Source of the DNA: FEB-25 sp963822175
Lineage (GTDB): Bacteria; Chloroflexota; Anaerolineae; Anaerolineales; UBA4823
DNA: 64,000 nucleotides
Direction of reading: 5' to 3'
NCBI GenBank assembly: GCA_963822175.1
Contig: CAWGGJ010000011.1
Coordinates: 157,707-221,706 of the forward strand
Part shown: one piece after another, positions 19,329 to 27,852 of the stretch
How positions within the stretch are numbered: the first letter of the stretch is position 1
How the letters are laid out: every line of letters starts with the position of its first letter
Position numbers and translations under genes: made by a program
Notes under the pieces: generated by a model
What the model saw: only the letters and a program-made list of their open reading frames with translations
Told to the model about the DNA's origin: nothing
The model's database searches: none

Positions 19329-20912
19329 TTGAGAATAGTCTCTTTTGACAAGGCTGTTAGTTACATTCGTGATGGCGATACAGTGGTGATTGGTGGTTCT
19401 GGTGGTGGTCATGCCATTCCTGAGGCATTAATCGTCGCTCTTGAAAATAGATTCCTCAAAGAAAACAATCCCAAAAACATTACTCTCTTACATCCGGTCG
19501 GTGTTGGGGATAATATCAGCCAGGGGGTTGGGCATCTAGCCCACAACGGATTGGTTAAAAGGATTGTAACTGGAGCACTGGTTAACAGCCCAGCTTTTCA
19601 GGATCGTGCACAACAGGACACTGTAGAGGCGTATACCTTACCCCAAGGAGCCCTTTCTGAATTGATGCGTGAGATGGCTGCTGGCCGTCCTGGATTGTTC
19701 TCCCAGGTTGGCTTACACACTTTTGTTGATCCGCGCCTGGATGGCGGGAGGCAAAGCAAATGCGCAAAAGAAAGCTTGGTGGAATTGGTTACACTTGAGG
19801 GGAAAGAATGGATCTTCTATAAACCCTACAATATAGATATTGCCTTTCTGCGGGGAACTACCGCAGACGAAGACGGTAATGTAACCATGGAACGTGAAGC
19901 GATTTTTGGCGAGATGTTATCAATGGCACAAGCTACGCGCAGGAACGGTGGAATTGTTATTGTTCAAGTTGCCCAGCTTGCTCAAAAAGGTACACTACCA
20001 GCAAAGCAAGTTAAGATACCAGGTATGTTGGTTGATCTAATCGTTGTAGATCCAACTCAACGGCAAACATACTTAATGGAATACAGCCCTGCATATGCCG
20101 GTGAGATTAAGGTACCAATGAGCGAGATCACTCCTTTACCACTGGATGCCCGCAAAATAATTGCCAGAAGGGCAGCACTCGAATTAAACCCGGGTGCTGT
20201 GTGCAATCTTGGATCGGGAGTTTCCACTGGCATTGCGACGATTGCTGCTGAAGAAGGAATTTTGGACAAAATAGTTTTAACAAATGAACAGGGTCTGATT
20301 GGTGGTGCGCCCTCATCTGATGCTGGTGCCGCGATTAATTTCACATCGATTATTGATCAACCATATATGTTTGATTTCTACGATGGGGGTGGACTGGATC
20401 TTGCCTTTTTATCCTTTGCGCAGGTAGACCCGGCAGGAAATGTTAATGTTAGTCGATTTAATGGACGGATCATTGGTATTGGTGGATTCATCAATATCAG
20501 TCAATGTGCAAAAAAGGTGATTTTTAGTGGTACTTTTACTGCTGGTAACCTTGATATGAGCTGGTTTGGCGGTAAAACAGTTATTCGAAATGAAGGAAAA
20601 TTTAGAAAGTTCATATTAAACATTGAGCAGATTTCATACAATGGTCGGTTTGCAGAAGACCGTGGGCAAGCAGCTCTCTATATCACTGAACGGGCAGTGT
20701 TTACGCGAGGGAAAATGGGGCTTGAGTTGATTGAGATTGCCCCTGGAATTGATCTTGATCGCGACATTCTTGCAAATATGGAATTCCGGCCAGAAATTGC
20801 CAAAGATCTGAAGCTTATGGATGAACGGTTATTTTTTGATAAACCTATGGGATTGGAGAGAGATTTACATTCCAAGCCAGTGGTTAATATCCCCAAGCGA
20901 TTATTAGAATAA
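19329..20912 (+). CDS. Acyl-CoA:acetate/3-ketoacid CoA-transferase (YdiF/propionate CoA-transferase type)
   Basis: Class I CoA-transferase of 527 residues with alpha and beta halves fused. Alpha-half motif GGSGGGHAIPEALIVALE; beta-half GAVCNLGSGVSTGIATIAAE and the active-site segment LTNEQGLIGGAP, whose Glu would form the glutamyl-CoA thioester. The start is TTG, supported by AAGGAG eight bases upstream. It would activate the imported or processed carboxylate at the expense of acetyl-CoA or another acyl-CoA. It is followed after nine bases by the hydratase gene. Confidence 0.88.
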   Translation: MRIVSFDKAVSYIRDGDTVVIGGSGGGHAIPEALIVALENRFLKENNPKNITLLHPVGVGDNISQGVGHLAHNGLVKRIVTGALVNSPAFQDRAQQDTVEAYTLPQGALSELMREMAAGRPGLFSQVGLHTFVDPRLDGGRQSKCAKESLVELVTLEGKEWIFYKPYNIDIAFLRGTTADEDGNVTMEREAIFGEMLSMAQATRRNGGIVIVQVAQLAQKGTLPAKQVKIPGMLVDLIVVDPTQRQTYLMEYSPAYAGEIKVPMSEITPLPLDARKIIARRAALELNPGAVCNLGSGVSTGIATIAAEEGILDKIVLTNEQGLIGGAPSSDAGAAINFTSIIDQPYMFDFYDGGGLDLAFLSFAQVDPAGNVNVSRFNGRIIGIGGFINISQCAKKVIFSGTFTAGNLDMSWFGGKTVIRNEGKFRKFILNIEQISYNGRFAEDRGQAALYITERAVFTRGKMGLELIEIAPGIDLDRDILANMEFRPEIAKDLKLMDERLFFDKPMGLERDLHSKPVVNIPKRLLE

Positions 20913-20921
20913 GGTCTTCAA

Positions 20922-21731
20922 ATGCCAAAAAAACAAGTGCCTGGAAATCGAGCAGAAGAAACCTCTGCGGTTCAAGTCACAGAACCCTCAGAAGGAGTGT
21001 TCCTTATAACCATCGTATCTGAACCATTGGGCGTATTGCGACACTCAGTTAAAAGAGCACTGATGAGCACTTTGTCTGAACTTGAGAAAGACCCATCCGT
21101 TCGCTGTGCCGTCCTTACAGGGATTGGGAAGGCATTTTCAGTTGGATCTGACATAAATGATTTCTGCCAGGATGTTGGTTGGTTGCTTGAAAATGACTAC
21201 TGGGAATCAGCCTTAAACCAAATGTTGGAAGATGCCAGGTTTCCAATCATTGCAGCCTGCAACGGACACGCATTGGGGGGTGGGGCAGTTCTGGCGCTTG
21301 CCTGTGATTTTAGAACGGCTGCAGAAAGCGCCAAATTCGGTTTTCCTGAGGTGAAATTAGGGGCATTTGCTTCGGGAAGTGGAACACAACGACTGCCAAG
21401 ATTAGTGGGAAGAGGAAGGGCAATGGAATTGCTCCTTACGGGCAGGGTCATCACAGCACAAGAAGCTATGGAATACGGTTTGGTGGAATACATCTTCCCA
21501 GATGCAACCTTTTTGGATGAGGTATTGAAATTGGCGAATACGATCGCCTCTTACTCCGGATTAGTAACCGCCGCCACCAAGAAATGCGTCAATGTTGGGT
21601 TAAGCCATGGGATGGAGGCTGGTCTGGCTTTGGAAAGTGACCTAAGGGTCAAAACCGGGCGTGGGGATGATGCGATTGAAGGGCGGGCAGCATTCCTAGA
21701 AAAACGTCCTCCTAAATTTAACAAATCATAA
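20922..21731 (+). CDS. Enoyl-CoA hydratase/isomerase family protein
   Basis: Crotonase-fold protein of 269 residues. The CoA/oxyanion loop is GIGKAFSVGSDINDF near residue 68, the second oxyanion segment is ACNGHALGGGAVLALACDF near residue 112, and PEVKLGAFASGSGTQRLPRLVG carries the catalytic region; the usual second Glu position is occupied within a 'FASGSGT' variant, so hydratase versus isomerase cannot be decided. It sits between the CoA-transferase and the FAH-family gene and is expected to act on the CoA ester made by its neighbour. Confidence 0.85.
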   Translation: MPKKQVPGNRAEETSAVQVTEPSEGVFLITIVSEPLGVLRHSVKRALMSTLSELEKDPSVRCAVLTGIGKAFSVGSDINDFCQDVGWLLENDYWESALNQMLEDARFPIIAACNGHALGGGAVLALACDFRTAAESAKFGFPEVKLGAFASGSGTQRLPRLVGRGRAMELLLTGRVITAQEAMEYGLVEYIFPDATFLDEVLKLANTIASYSGLVTAATKKCVNVGLSHGMEAGLALESDLRVKTGRGDDAIEGRAAFLEKRPPKFNKS

Positions 21732-21745
21732 TTCTGGAGAACCCC

Positions 21746-22687
21746 ATGCGTCTCTTTTCATATCTGTCGAGGGGTCAGGTACGTTCTGCTCGACAAGTAG
21801 GCGAGCTTGGTTTAGATCTCAATTTTTCCGCAAAACGCTATCTCCAAGATAATCCTGGTACAGCGTCGTCAACTAAAGGTTTACCAATTTCGTTATCCGA
21901 TCTGTTTTTACTTGGATCTGAGGGGATGAAGTTTTCCAAGGATGTTACAGATTGGGTACTCAAATCCTTACCGGTATCTGCGATGGAGACCTTTGTAAAC
22001 GGAGAGGTTTTTTACATCAAGGATGTGACAATTTTGGCTCCAATACCCAAGCCTGGGAAGGTGATATGCATTGCTGGAAATTATCCAGCACCCAATAAAT
22101 TGGAGAAACCGGATTTCCCTACCGTTTTCCTTAAACCTTCTGGGGGAGTGATCGGGAATCAACAAAGTATCATAATACCTAAGATAGCGGAAAGCGTAAA
22201 TTATGAAGTGGAATTGGCTGTCGTGATTGGTAAACGTGGACGAAACCTCCCGCAACAAGAAATATCTTCCGTAATCGCCGGGTATACGATTGCTAACGAT
22301 TTGGGAGACCGACTATTAGAAAAGCGTACTATGCAATGGACGAGCGGAAAGATGTTTGATACCTTCACACCTATGGGTCCAATATTGATCACTCCCGATG
22401 AGTTAGACGATATAAGGAATTTAGCCATCTTTACCAGGGTAAATGATCGAATCGTCCAAAAAGGAAATACCGTTCAAATGTTTTTTAACGTTCCTCAATT
22501 GATAAGTTATCTTTCCACGCTTACGACATTGGATCCAGGAGACGTGATCCTTACCGGGAGTCCTAAATTAATGGACGGAGAACCTAATCCAATCGTATCC
22601 TTAAGGCCTGGAGATTGCGTTCAAGTAGGGATCGAGACAATTGGAACCTTAACCAATCCGGTAATTGGTGAGAAAGAGGTGGATTGA
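21746..22687 (+). CDS. Fumarylacetoacetate hydrolase (FAH) family protein
   Basis: Metal-dependent C-C hydrolase/decarboxylase/isomerase-type enzyme of 313 residues. The core motif starts at KVICIAGNYPAPNKLEKPDF (normally N-Y-x-x-H; the His is replaced here), metal-binding acids are in NYEVELAVVIGKRG and IANDLGDR, and TPMGPILITPDEL plus DPGDVILTGSP complete the fold. Relatives include acylpyruvases, 2-hydroxyhepta-2,4-dienedioate isomerase and 2,4-diketo-3-deoxy-sugar-acid hydrolases. Its stop overlaps the next start as TGATG. Confidence 0.85.
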   Translation: MRLFSYLSRGQVRSARQVGELGLDLNFSAKRYLQDNPGTASSTKGLPISLSDLFLLGSEGMKFSKDVTDWVLKSLPVSAMETFVNGEVFYIKDVTILAPIPKPGKVICIAGNYPAPNKLEKPDFPTVFLKPSGGVIGNQQSIIIPKIAESVNYEVELAVVIGKRGRNLPQQEISSVIAGYTIANDLGDRLLEKRTMQWTSGKMFDTFTPMGPILITPDELDDIRNLAIFTRVNDRIVQKGNTVQMFFNVPQLISYLSTLTTLDPGDVILTGSPKLMDGEPNPIVSLRPGDCVQVGIETIGTLTNPVIGEKEVD

Positions 22688-23724
22688 TGAATACTTATCC
22701 GATGGCGGTCATCCCAAAACCAGGAATAATTGAATTTCGCGATATGCCATTACGCGATCCGAAACCGGATGAAGTATTAATTAAAGTCCGGATCGCTGCA
22801 ATCTGTGGAAGTGACTTGCACTTGTTTAAAGGGAAGCATCCTTCCGTTTCACTTCCTTCTGCCGTTGGTCATGAACTGGCGGGTGAAGTGGTTCAAGTAG
22901 GTGAAAAGGTGGCTGGTTTTGTTGCAGGTGACCGGGTCACTGTAGAACCGGTAATTGCATGCGGTAGTTGTTACTATTGTCAGAGGGGCGAATATCATTT
23001 ATGTGCAAACATTAGTTTTCAATATCGTAAAGGTCAGGGTGCATTTTCTGAATACTTTTATGCGCCTGAAAACCGAACATTTAAACTTCCTCCCACTATA
23101 TCTTTTGAAGAGGGCGCCTTGATCGAGCCCTTATCGGTAGCGCTTCACGCAGTAAAAATGAGTGGCATACACATTGGTCAATCAAGCACTGTTATTGGAG
23201 CGGGCGCAATTGGTCAGCTTGCTGCAATGCTATTAAACAATCTTACAGGAATCAAAACCATTGTTGCAGATATTAACGAGTTCCGTATTCAGAAAGCCAT
23301 TGATCTCGGTGCAAATGGTGTTTTTACAAACCGAGGTGAGGACCTAAAAGAAAAAATAATGAGCTGTACAGATAGATTAGGCGTTGATTGCGCGTTTGAA
23401 GCCGTTGGCTTAGAAACCACATTGGTACAGGCATTGGAAGTTATAAAAAAGGGCGGAAAAGTCATGCTGCTTGGTATTTTTGAAGAGCCACTTCCTAAAA
23501 TTCCAATCAACCTGTTTGTACAGCGCGAAATTAGCTTAACAGGATCTCAAGGATACGCCTGGGATTTTCAGGATTCGATCAAATTGGTGTCTGAAGGTAG
23601 AATTAAAACCTCTGAGTTGATCACGACTTGTCTACCTATCGATCAACTTCAAAAAGGGTTTGAGTTGCTTTCGCAACCGCAGAATAACCAGATCAAGGTA
23701 ATTATTAAAAATAGCACTTATTAA
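22687..23724 (+). CDS. Zinc-dependent alcohol dehydrogenase (sorbitol/threonine dehydrogenase-like)
   Basis: NAD(P)-dependent MDR of 345 residues. Catalytic zinc ligands are in ICGSDLHLFKG and VGHELAGEVV. The structural zinc motif is ACGSCYYCQRGEYHLC with all four Cys present, and the cofactor motif is GAGAIGQLAAM. The ATG at 22687 overlaps the preceding TGA; a TTG at 22684 is less likely. Last gene of the operon. Relatives oxidise secondary hydroxyls of polyols and sugars; the exact substrate is unknown. Confidence 0.88.
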   Translation: MNTYPMAVIPKPGIIEFRDMPLRDPKPDEVLIKVRIAAICGSDLHLFKGKHPSVSLPSAVGHELAGEVVQVGEKVAGFVAGDRVTVEPVIACGSCYYCQRGEYHLCANISFQYRKGQGAFSEYFYAPENRTFKLPPTISFEEGALIEPLSVALHAVKMSGIHIGQSSTVIGAGAIGQLAAMLLNNLTGIKTIVADINEFRIQKAIDLGANGVFTNRGEDLKEKIMSCTDRLGVDCAFEAVGLETTLVQALEVIKKGGKVMLLGIFEEPLPKIPINLFVQREISLTGSQGYAWDFQDSIKLVSEGRIKTSELITTCLPIDQLQKGFELLSQPQNNQIKVIIKNSTY

Positions 23725-24064
23725 ATCAATTAAAGGTTCATGATAAAAAAACAAAGAGCTTTCACCAGAGGAATGGATGTTCAAAATGCAAACTATTTCC
23801 ATAATTTCACATGAAATAAACCGATTACGCAATCTATATTTACTGAATTAGAAATCTTAAAAAAATATGATAATATAGTGATAATATTTTAATCCTGTAA
23901 TGACAGGATAACATATGGTATGACCGATTTCTAAAACCAGCATAATTATTTTGAAATCGTATATACTATTAATCAAAAGAGTCGAGAAAAATATGAAAAG
24001 GAGGTGGTTATTAACGATTCGTGTTAAGTTTTGAAGTCTAAAAAAATCAAAAAAAGGAGAAAAA
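23725..24064. promoter_or_regulatory. Leader of second sugar importer: inverted repeat and orphan Shine-Dalgarno
   Basis: AT-rich intergenic region. An inverted repeat ATCCTGT-AATG-ACAGGAT (23892-23909) follows TATGATAATATAG and could be an operator over the promoter. A perfect AAAAGGAGGTGG lies at 23996-24007, about 60 bases before the real start. An ATG just upstream of it opens a 13-residue frame (MKRRWLLTIRVKF) without its own good ribosome site. No larger gene is supported. Confidence 0.45.
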
Positions 24065-25153
24065 ATGAAGAAAAGTTTTTTTGGAATTTCTGTGGTAATG
24101 CTTTTTGCTTTGATCCTCGGCGCCTGCGCCCCAGCAGCACCGGCTACAGAAGCGCCCGCTACAGAAGCACCAGCTGCCAAAGCGACGCTTGAAGAAGGTA
24201 TGGTTGATACAACACAGTACAAGAAAGACGGCAAAGTAAAAATTGGCGTTTCTTATGAAGGACCGCTCAATGACTACTCCAAGTCCATGCTTTATCACAT
24301 TCAGTATCAATTTAATGAAGCCTTTAAGGACAGAGTTGATGAACTGATCATTGCTCCGGCCGATGGAGATGCCGCAAGGCAGATCAACGATGTCGAAAAC
24401 CTGCTCACACAGGGGATCGATCTACTGATGTTTCAACCGATCAGCGAATCAGCAGGGGTTGCAGTTGTGGAAAAGGCAATGAGCATGGGTGTCCCGGTTG
24501 TAATCTTTGGTGCTAGCCTGCTAACGGATGACTATGTATCATTTGTCAACACCGACAACACGGGCATTGGATACGCATATACCGATTGGCTTGCACAACA
24601 GATTGGCGGTAAAGGCAAAGTCGTGGTGATGCTGGGTGAAGCTGGCAGCGGTTATACCGAGGATGCATGGAAAGGTATCCAGGAAGCCTTAAAGAAATAT
24701 CCTGAAATCGAAGCTCTTCCCCCGGTATATGCCAATTACTCACAGGCAACCGCCAAGCAGCAGATGGAAACAATCCTTAATGCAAATGATGACATTGTAG
24801 GGGCTATAGTGCAGGGTGGCCATATGGGCCTTGGAATATTAGAGGCCTATAGGGATAAGGGTCTGGAACCGCCGTACATGACGGTTGACGATATTAACCT
24901 GTTCATGAAGGCCGCAAAGGAGTATGGCTTTACAAAGTTCATCACTTATGGCGCAGGTGCGGAAGTATCTTTTGATGCTGCCCAAATCGCAATGGATATA
25001 CTCGACGGCAAGCCGGTTAAACATAATTACCTCAGCCCCGTCGAGCTGTTCACCGCTGAACAAATGTTTGAGAGGATACCTGAAGGAATGCCCGATGGTT
25101 TCTGGTCTCTAGCAAAGATACCTAAAGATAAATTAAAGGATTATTTCAAGTAA
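24065..25153 (+). CDS. Sugar ABC transporter substrate-binding lipoprotein
   Basis: Lipoprotein of 362 residues. The signal is MKKSFFGISVVMLFALIL with lipobox LGAC, then a short Pro/Ala/Thr/Glu linker (APATEAPATEAPA). The binding domain has the opening KVKIGVSYEGPLNDYSKSML and later DDINLFMKAAKEYGF, as in ribose/autoinducer-type periplasmic binding proteins (Peripla_BP_4 style). The start has AAGGAG at the usual distance. It feeds the importer encoded at 25223-28806, from which it is separated by a hairpin. Confidence 0.87.
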   Translation: MKKSFFGISVVMLFALILGACAPAAPATEAPATEAPAAKATLEEGMVDTTQYKKDGKVKIGVSYEGPLNDYSKSMLYHIQYQFNEAFKDRVDELIIAPADGDAARQINDVENLLTQGIDLLMFQPISESAGVAVVEKAMSMGVPVVIFGASLLTDDYVSFVNTDNTGIGYAYTDWLAQQIGGKGKVVVMLGEAGSGYTEDAWKGIQEALKKYPEIEALPPVYANYSQATAKQQMETILNANDDIVGAIVQGGHMGLGILEAYRDKGLEPPYMTVDDINLFMKAAKEYGFTKFITYGAGAEVSFDAAQIAMDILDGKPVKHNYLSPVELFTAEQMFERIPEGMPDGFWSLAKIPKDKLKDYFK

Positions 25154-25169
25154 ATTTCAATACTTCAAT

Positions 25170-25197
25170 ACTGGGGAGTCTACAACGGCTCCCCAGT
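25170..25197 (+). terminator. Hairpin after substrate-binding protein gene
   Basis: Perfect 9 bp stem ACTGGGGAG / CTCCCCAGT with a 10-base loop, between the binding protein and the fused ATPase-permease. There is no T-run, so it is more likely a stabiliser or partial attenuator. Confidence 0.65.
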
Positions 25198-25222
25198 AAA
25201 TTCAATAGTACAGGGAAAATTA

Positions 25223-27781
25223 ATGTTGCAGAAAGATGTCATTTTAAGAGTAGAGAATATCTCTAAGTCATTTTATGAAGTTAAAGCACTTCAGGACATA
25301 TCTTTCGATATTTATAAAGGTGAGATCCTTGGTCTTTTGGGCGCAAATGGTGCCGGGAAAAGCACGCTATTAAAGATCATCGGAGGAGTCCAAAGGAGTG
25401 ACAAAGGCGATATATATTTGGATTATGTAAATCTTGGCAACATCACCCCATTTATTGCTCTGCAAAAAGGAATTATCAGTGTTTATCAGGAGTTAAATCT
25501 CTTTCTAAATATGACTGTTGCCGAGAATTTGTTTATCGGCAGAGAAAACAAAACCAAAACAAGACTGATCGATTGGAAAGCAACCAGTATAAAGGCGAAA
25601 ACTATTCTGGAGTCTTTAGGATTGGACATAGATCCAGATGCAGAAGTTGCCTCCCTGAGTGTGGCCAACCAGCATCTGGTTGAAATCGCACGTGCATTAA
25701 TCGAAAAGCCAAAAATACTGCTGCTGGATGAGCCTACATCCACCCTATCGGAAAAAGAGATTCAATGGCTTTTTACAAAGATCAGAGAACTAGGCGCGAA
25801 TGGAACAACTGTAGTTTATGTTTCCCATCGCCTTGATGAAGTGATAGCACTGTGTGAAAGATGCGTAATATTGCGGGATGGAAAGCTGGCCCAGCAACTG
25901 GAAGGGCAATTTAATAAAGAAAAGATCATCAACTCGATGATCGGGCACAATGTAGAACTATTAAGGACAGACGCGAAAAAAGCAGCGGCTGATGTGATAA
26001 TGGAGTGTAAAAACATCAGCCTAAGAAATCTGGTAAAAGATGTCAGTTTTCAGTTGAAAAAAGGAGAGATACTTGGAATTGCCGGTTTGGTTGGAGCAGG
26101 CAGGACTGAACTTCTTGGCGCAATTTTTGGAATAGACAAAAAAACATCGGGCCATATATACAAGAATGGTAAAGAAGTCATAATAAAAAATCCTAAGGAT
26201 GCCATGGACAATGGCATCATGCTTATCCCTGAAGACCGAAAAATTGATGGATTGTTCCTGAGTGAAAGTGTCCGTTTTAATATTGCCTCGGCAACATTGG
26301 AAAAGCGGGCTAAAGGCGGATTCATTGATGGTAAACAGGAAAAAGAGAGCTCTACAAACGCAGCCGAGGACGTACAGCTCGATACGTCGAGAATTGAACA
26401 CCTTGTAAAACTATTGAGCGGGGGAAATCAGCAAAAGGCATTAATTGCAAAAACGTTGCTAGTGAATGCAGATATTCTGCTACTCGATGAACCGACTGTT
26501 GGGGTAGATATCGGAGCAAGAGAAGAAATATATGCCGTTATTAAAGAGTTGTCCAATCAAGGTAAGTCCATCATTTTGGTTTCATCCGACTGGGAGGAAC
26601 TGGTATACCTCAGCGACAGAATGCTCGTGATGTCGGAAGGTAAAATCACAGGTGTTTTGGCCGCAGAAGAAGCTACCAAAGAGAAAATTGGCCATTTGGC
26701 TACGATCGCTGATGTGCAAAAGGATGATGAAGGCACTAAAGTGAATTACGAAGAGATTGGCGTGGTGACTCGCGTAAGGAATCCGGAAGGAAATCATACC
26801 GTTGGGCATCTTCCAAAGGAATATTTAGAGAAACTAAGAATATTATATCAAAGCAACAACACAGCCATACTCGCGATGGTTACATTGATTCTGGTAATTG
26901 CCAGTGTTTTAATGAGCGATTCATTCCGGACTCTTATGAATGCGAGGAATCTGTTAGGGCAGGTAATGCCTTATCTTATCCTCACGCTCGGGCAATTGGT
27001 AATCATTGTGGCTGGAGGGCTGGACCTATCAAGTGGTGCGCTTGTAGCTGCAGCCGGCGTATTGGGTGTGTCTTTTATGGTAAAAAATCCCGATAGCGTG
27101 TTGCTGGGCATTGTGATCATGCTTGCATTTGGGCTTATCGTCGGACTGATTAATTCAGTCCTTGTGGTTAAGGCAAAGCTGGATTCATTTGTTGTCACCC
27201 TAGGCATGTCGATCGTTGTAACAGGCATTTCACTCATCATCACAAAAAACCCAATCGGGCCGTCACCAAAAATACTGAGGGTTATAGCCAACCAAGATGT
27301 ACTTGGTATACCCTATGTTCTTTTCATCATCATCGCACTGGTCGTTGGGTTTGGAATACTCATGAAATACACGGCACTCGGCAGAAGATTTTATGCTGTC
27401 GGAGAGAATCCGAAGGGCTCCTATTGGGCCGGTTTACCCGTTCAGAAGACCCGGTTCATTGCATTCATGATCAGCGCCTCGATGTCTGTCTTGACCGCGT
27501 TATTCTTGATGGGCCGGACAGGTGCGGGAGATCCTGCATTTGGACCAGGGATGGAACTTACAGCCATTGCATGCGCACTCATCGGAGGTGCCCGTCTGGG
27601 TGGAGGCAGAGGGACAGTGGGCGGTGCTTTGCTGGGCGTATTCATGCTGGCAATCCTTGAAAATATCCTAAGCCTTATGAATGTTGATTTGTGGTATCAA
27701 GATGTTTTTAGTGGAATGCTTTTGCTGGCCATCATCATCTCATATGAAATGAGAATGAAAAAAAATAGAGTGGCTTTCTAA
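25223..27781 (+). CDS. Fused sugar ABC importer: RbsA-like tandem ATPase joined to RbsC-like permease
   Basis: One uninterrupted frame of 852 residues. Residues 1-500 are a complete two-domain RbsA-type ATPase. The first ABC has LLGANGAGKST and ILLLDEPTSTLS, with the degenerate signature SVANQHLVEIARAL; the second has GLVGAGRTEL, LSGGNQQKALIAKTLL and ILLLDEPTVGVDIG. After a linker (about 500-540, HTVGHLPKEYLEKLRILY) comes a full permease with IIVAGGLDLSSGALV and ELTAIACALIGGARLGGGRG. The two components are separate genes in nearly all ribose-type systems. A separate second permease follows at 27853, so the complex could contain one fused and one free permease. Confidence 0.9.
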   Translation: MLQKDVILRVENISKSFYEVKALQDISFDIYKGEILGLLGANGAGKSTLLKIIGGVQRSDKGDIYLDYVNLGNITPFIALQKGIISVYQELNLFLNMTVAENLFIGRENKTKTRLIDWKATSIKAKTILESLGLDIDPDAEVASLSVANQHLVEIARALIEKPKILLLDEPTSTLSEKEIQWLFTKIRELGANGTTVVYVSHRLDEVIALCERCVILRDGKLAQQLEGQFNKEKIINSMIGHNVELLRTDAKKAAADVIMECKNISLRNLVKDVSFQLKKGEILGIAGLVGAGRTELLGAIFGIDKKTSGHIYKNGKEVIIKNPKDAMDNGIMLIPEDRKIDGLFLSESVRFNIASATLEKRAKGGFIDGKQEKESSTNAAEDVQLDTSRIEHLVKLLSGGNQQKALIAKTLLVNADILLLDEPTVGVDIGAREEIYAVIKELSNQGKSIILVSSDWEELVYLSDRMLVMSEGKITGVLAAEEATKEKIGHLATIADVQKDDEGTKVNYEEIGVVTRVRNPEGNHTVGHLPKEYLEKLRILYQSNNTAILAMVTLILVIASVLMSDSFRTLMNARNLLGQVMPYLILTLGQLVIIVAGGLDLSSGALVAAAGVLGVSFMVKNPDSVLLGIVIMLAFGLIVGLINSVLVVKAKLDSFVVTLGMSIVVTGISLIITKNPIGPSPKILRVIANQDVLGIPYVLFIIIALVVGFGILMKYTALGRRFYAVGENPKGSYWAGLPVQKTRFIAFMISASMSVLTALFLMGRTGAGDPAFGPGMELTAIACALIGGARLGGGRGTVGGALLGVFMLAILENILSLMNVDLWYQDVFSGMLLLAIIISYEMRMKKNRVAF

Positions 27782-27852
27782 ATCTTAACTTAGAGATTAA
27801 ATCCGACAAGCAATTGCATTTACCCTATGAAAACTCAAGAGACGATAACAAG

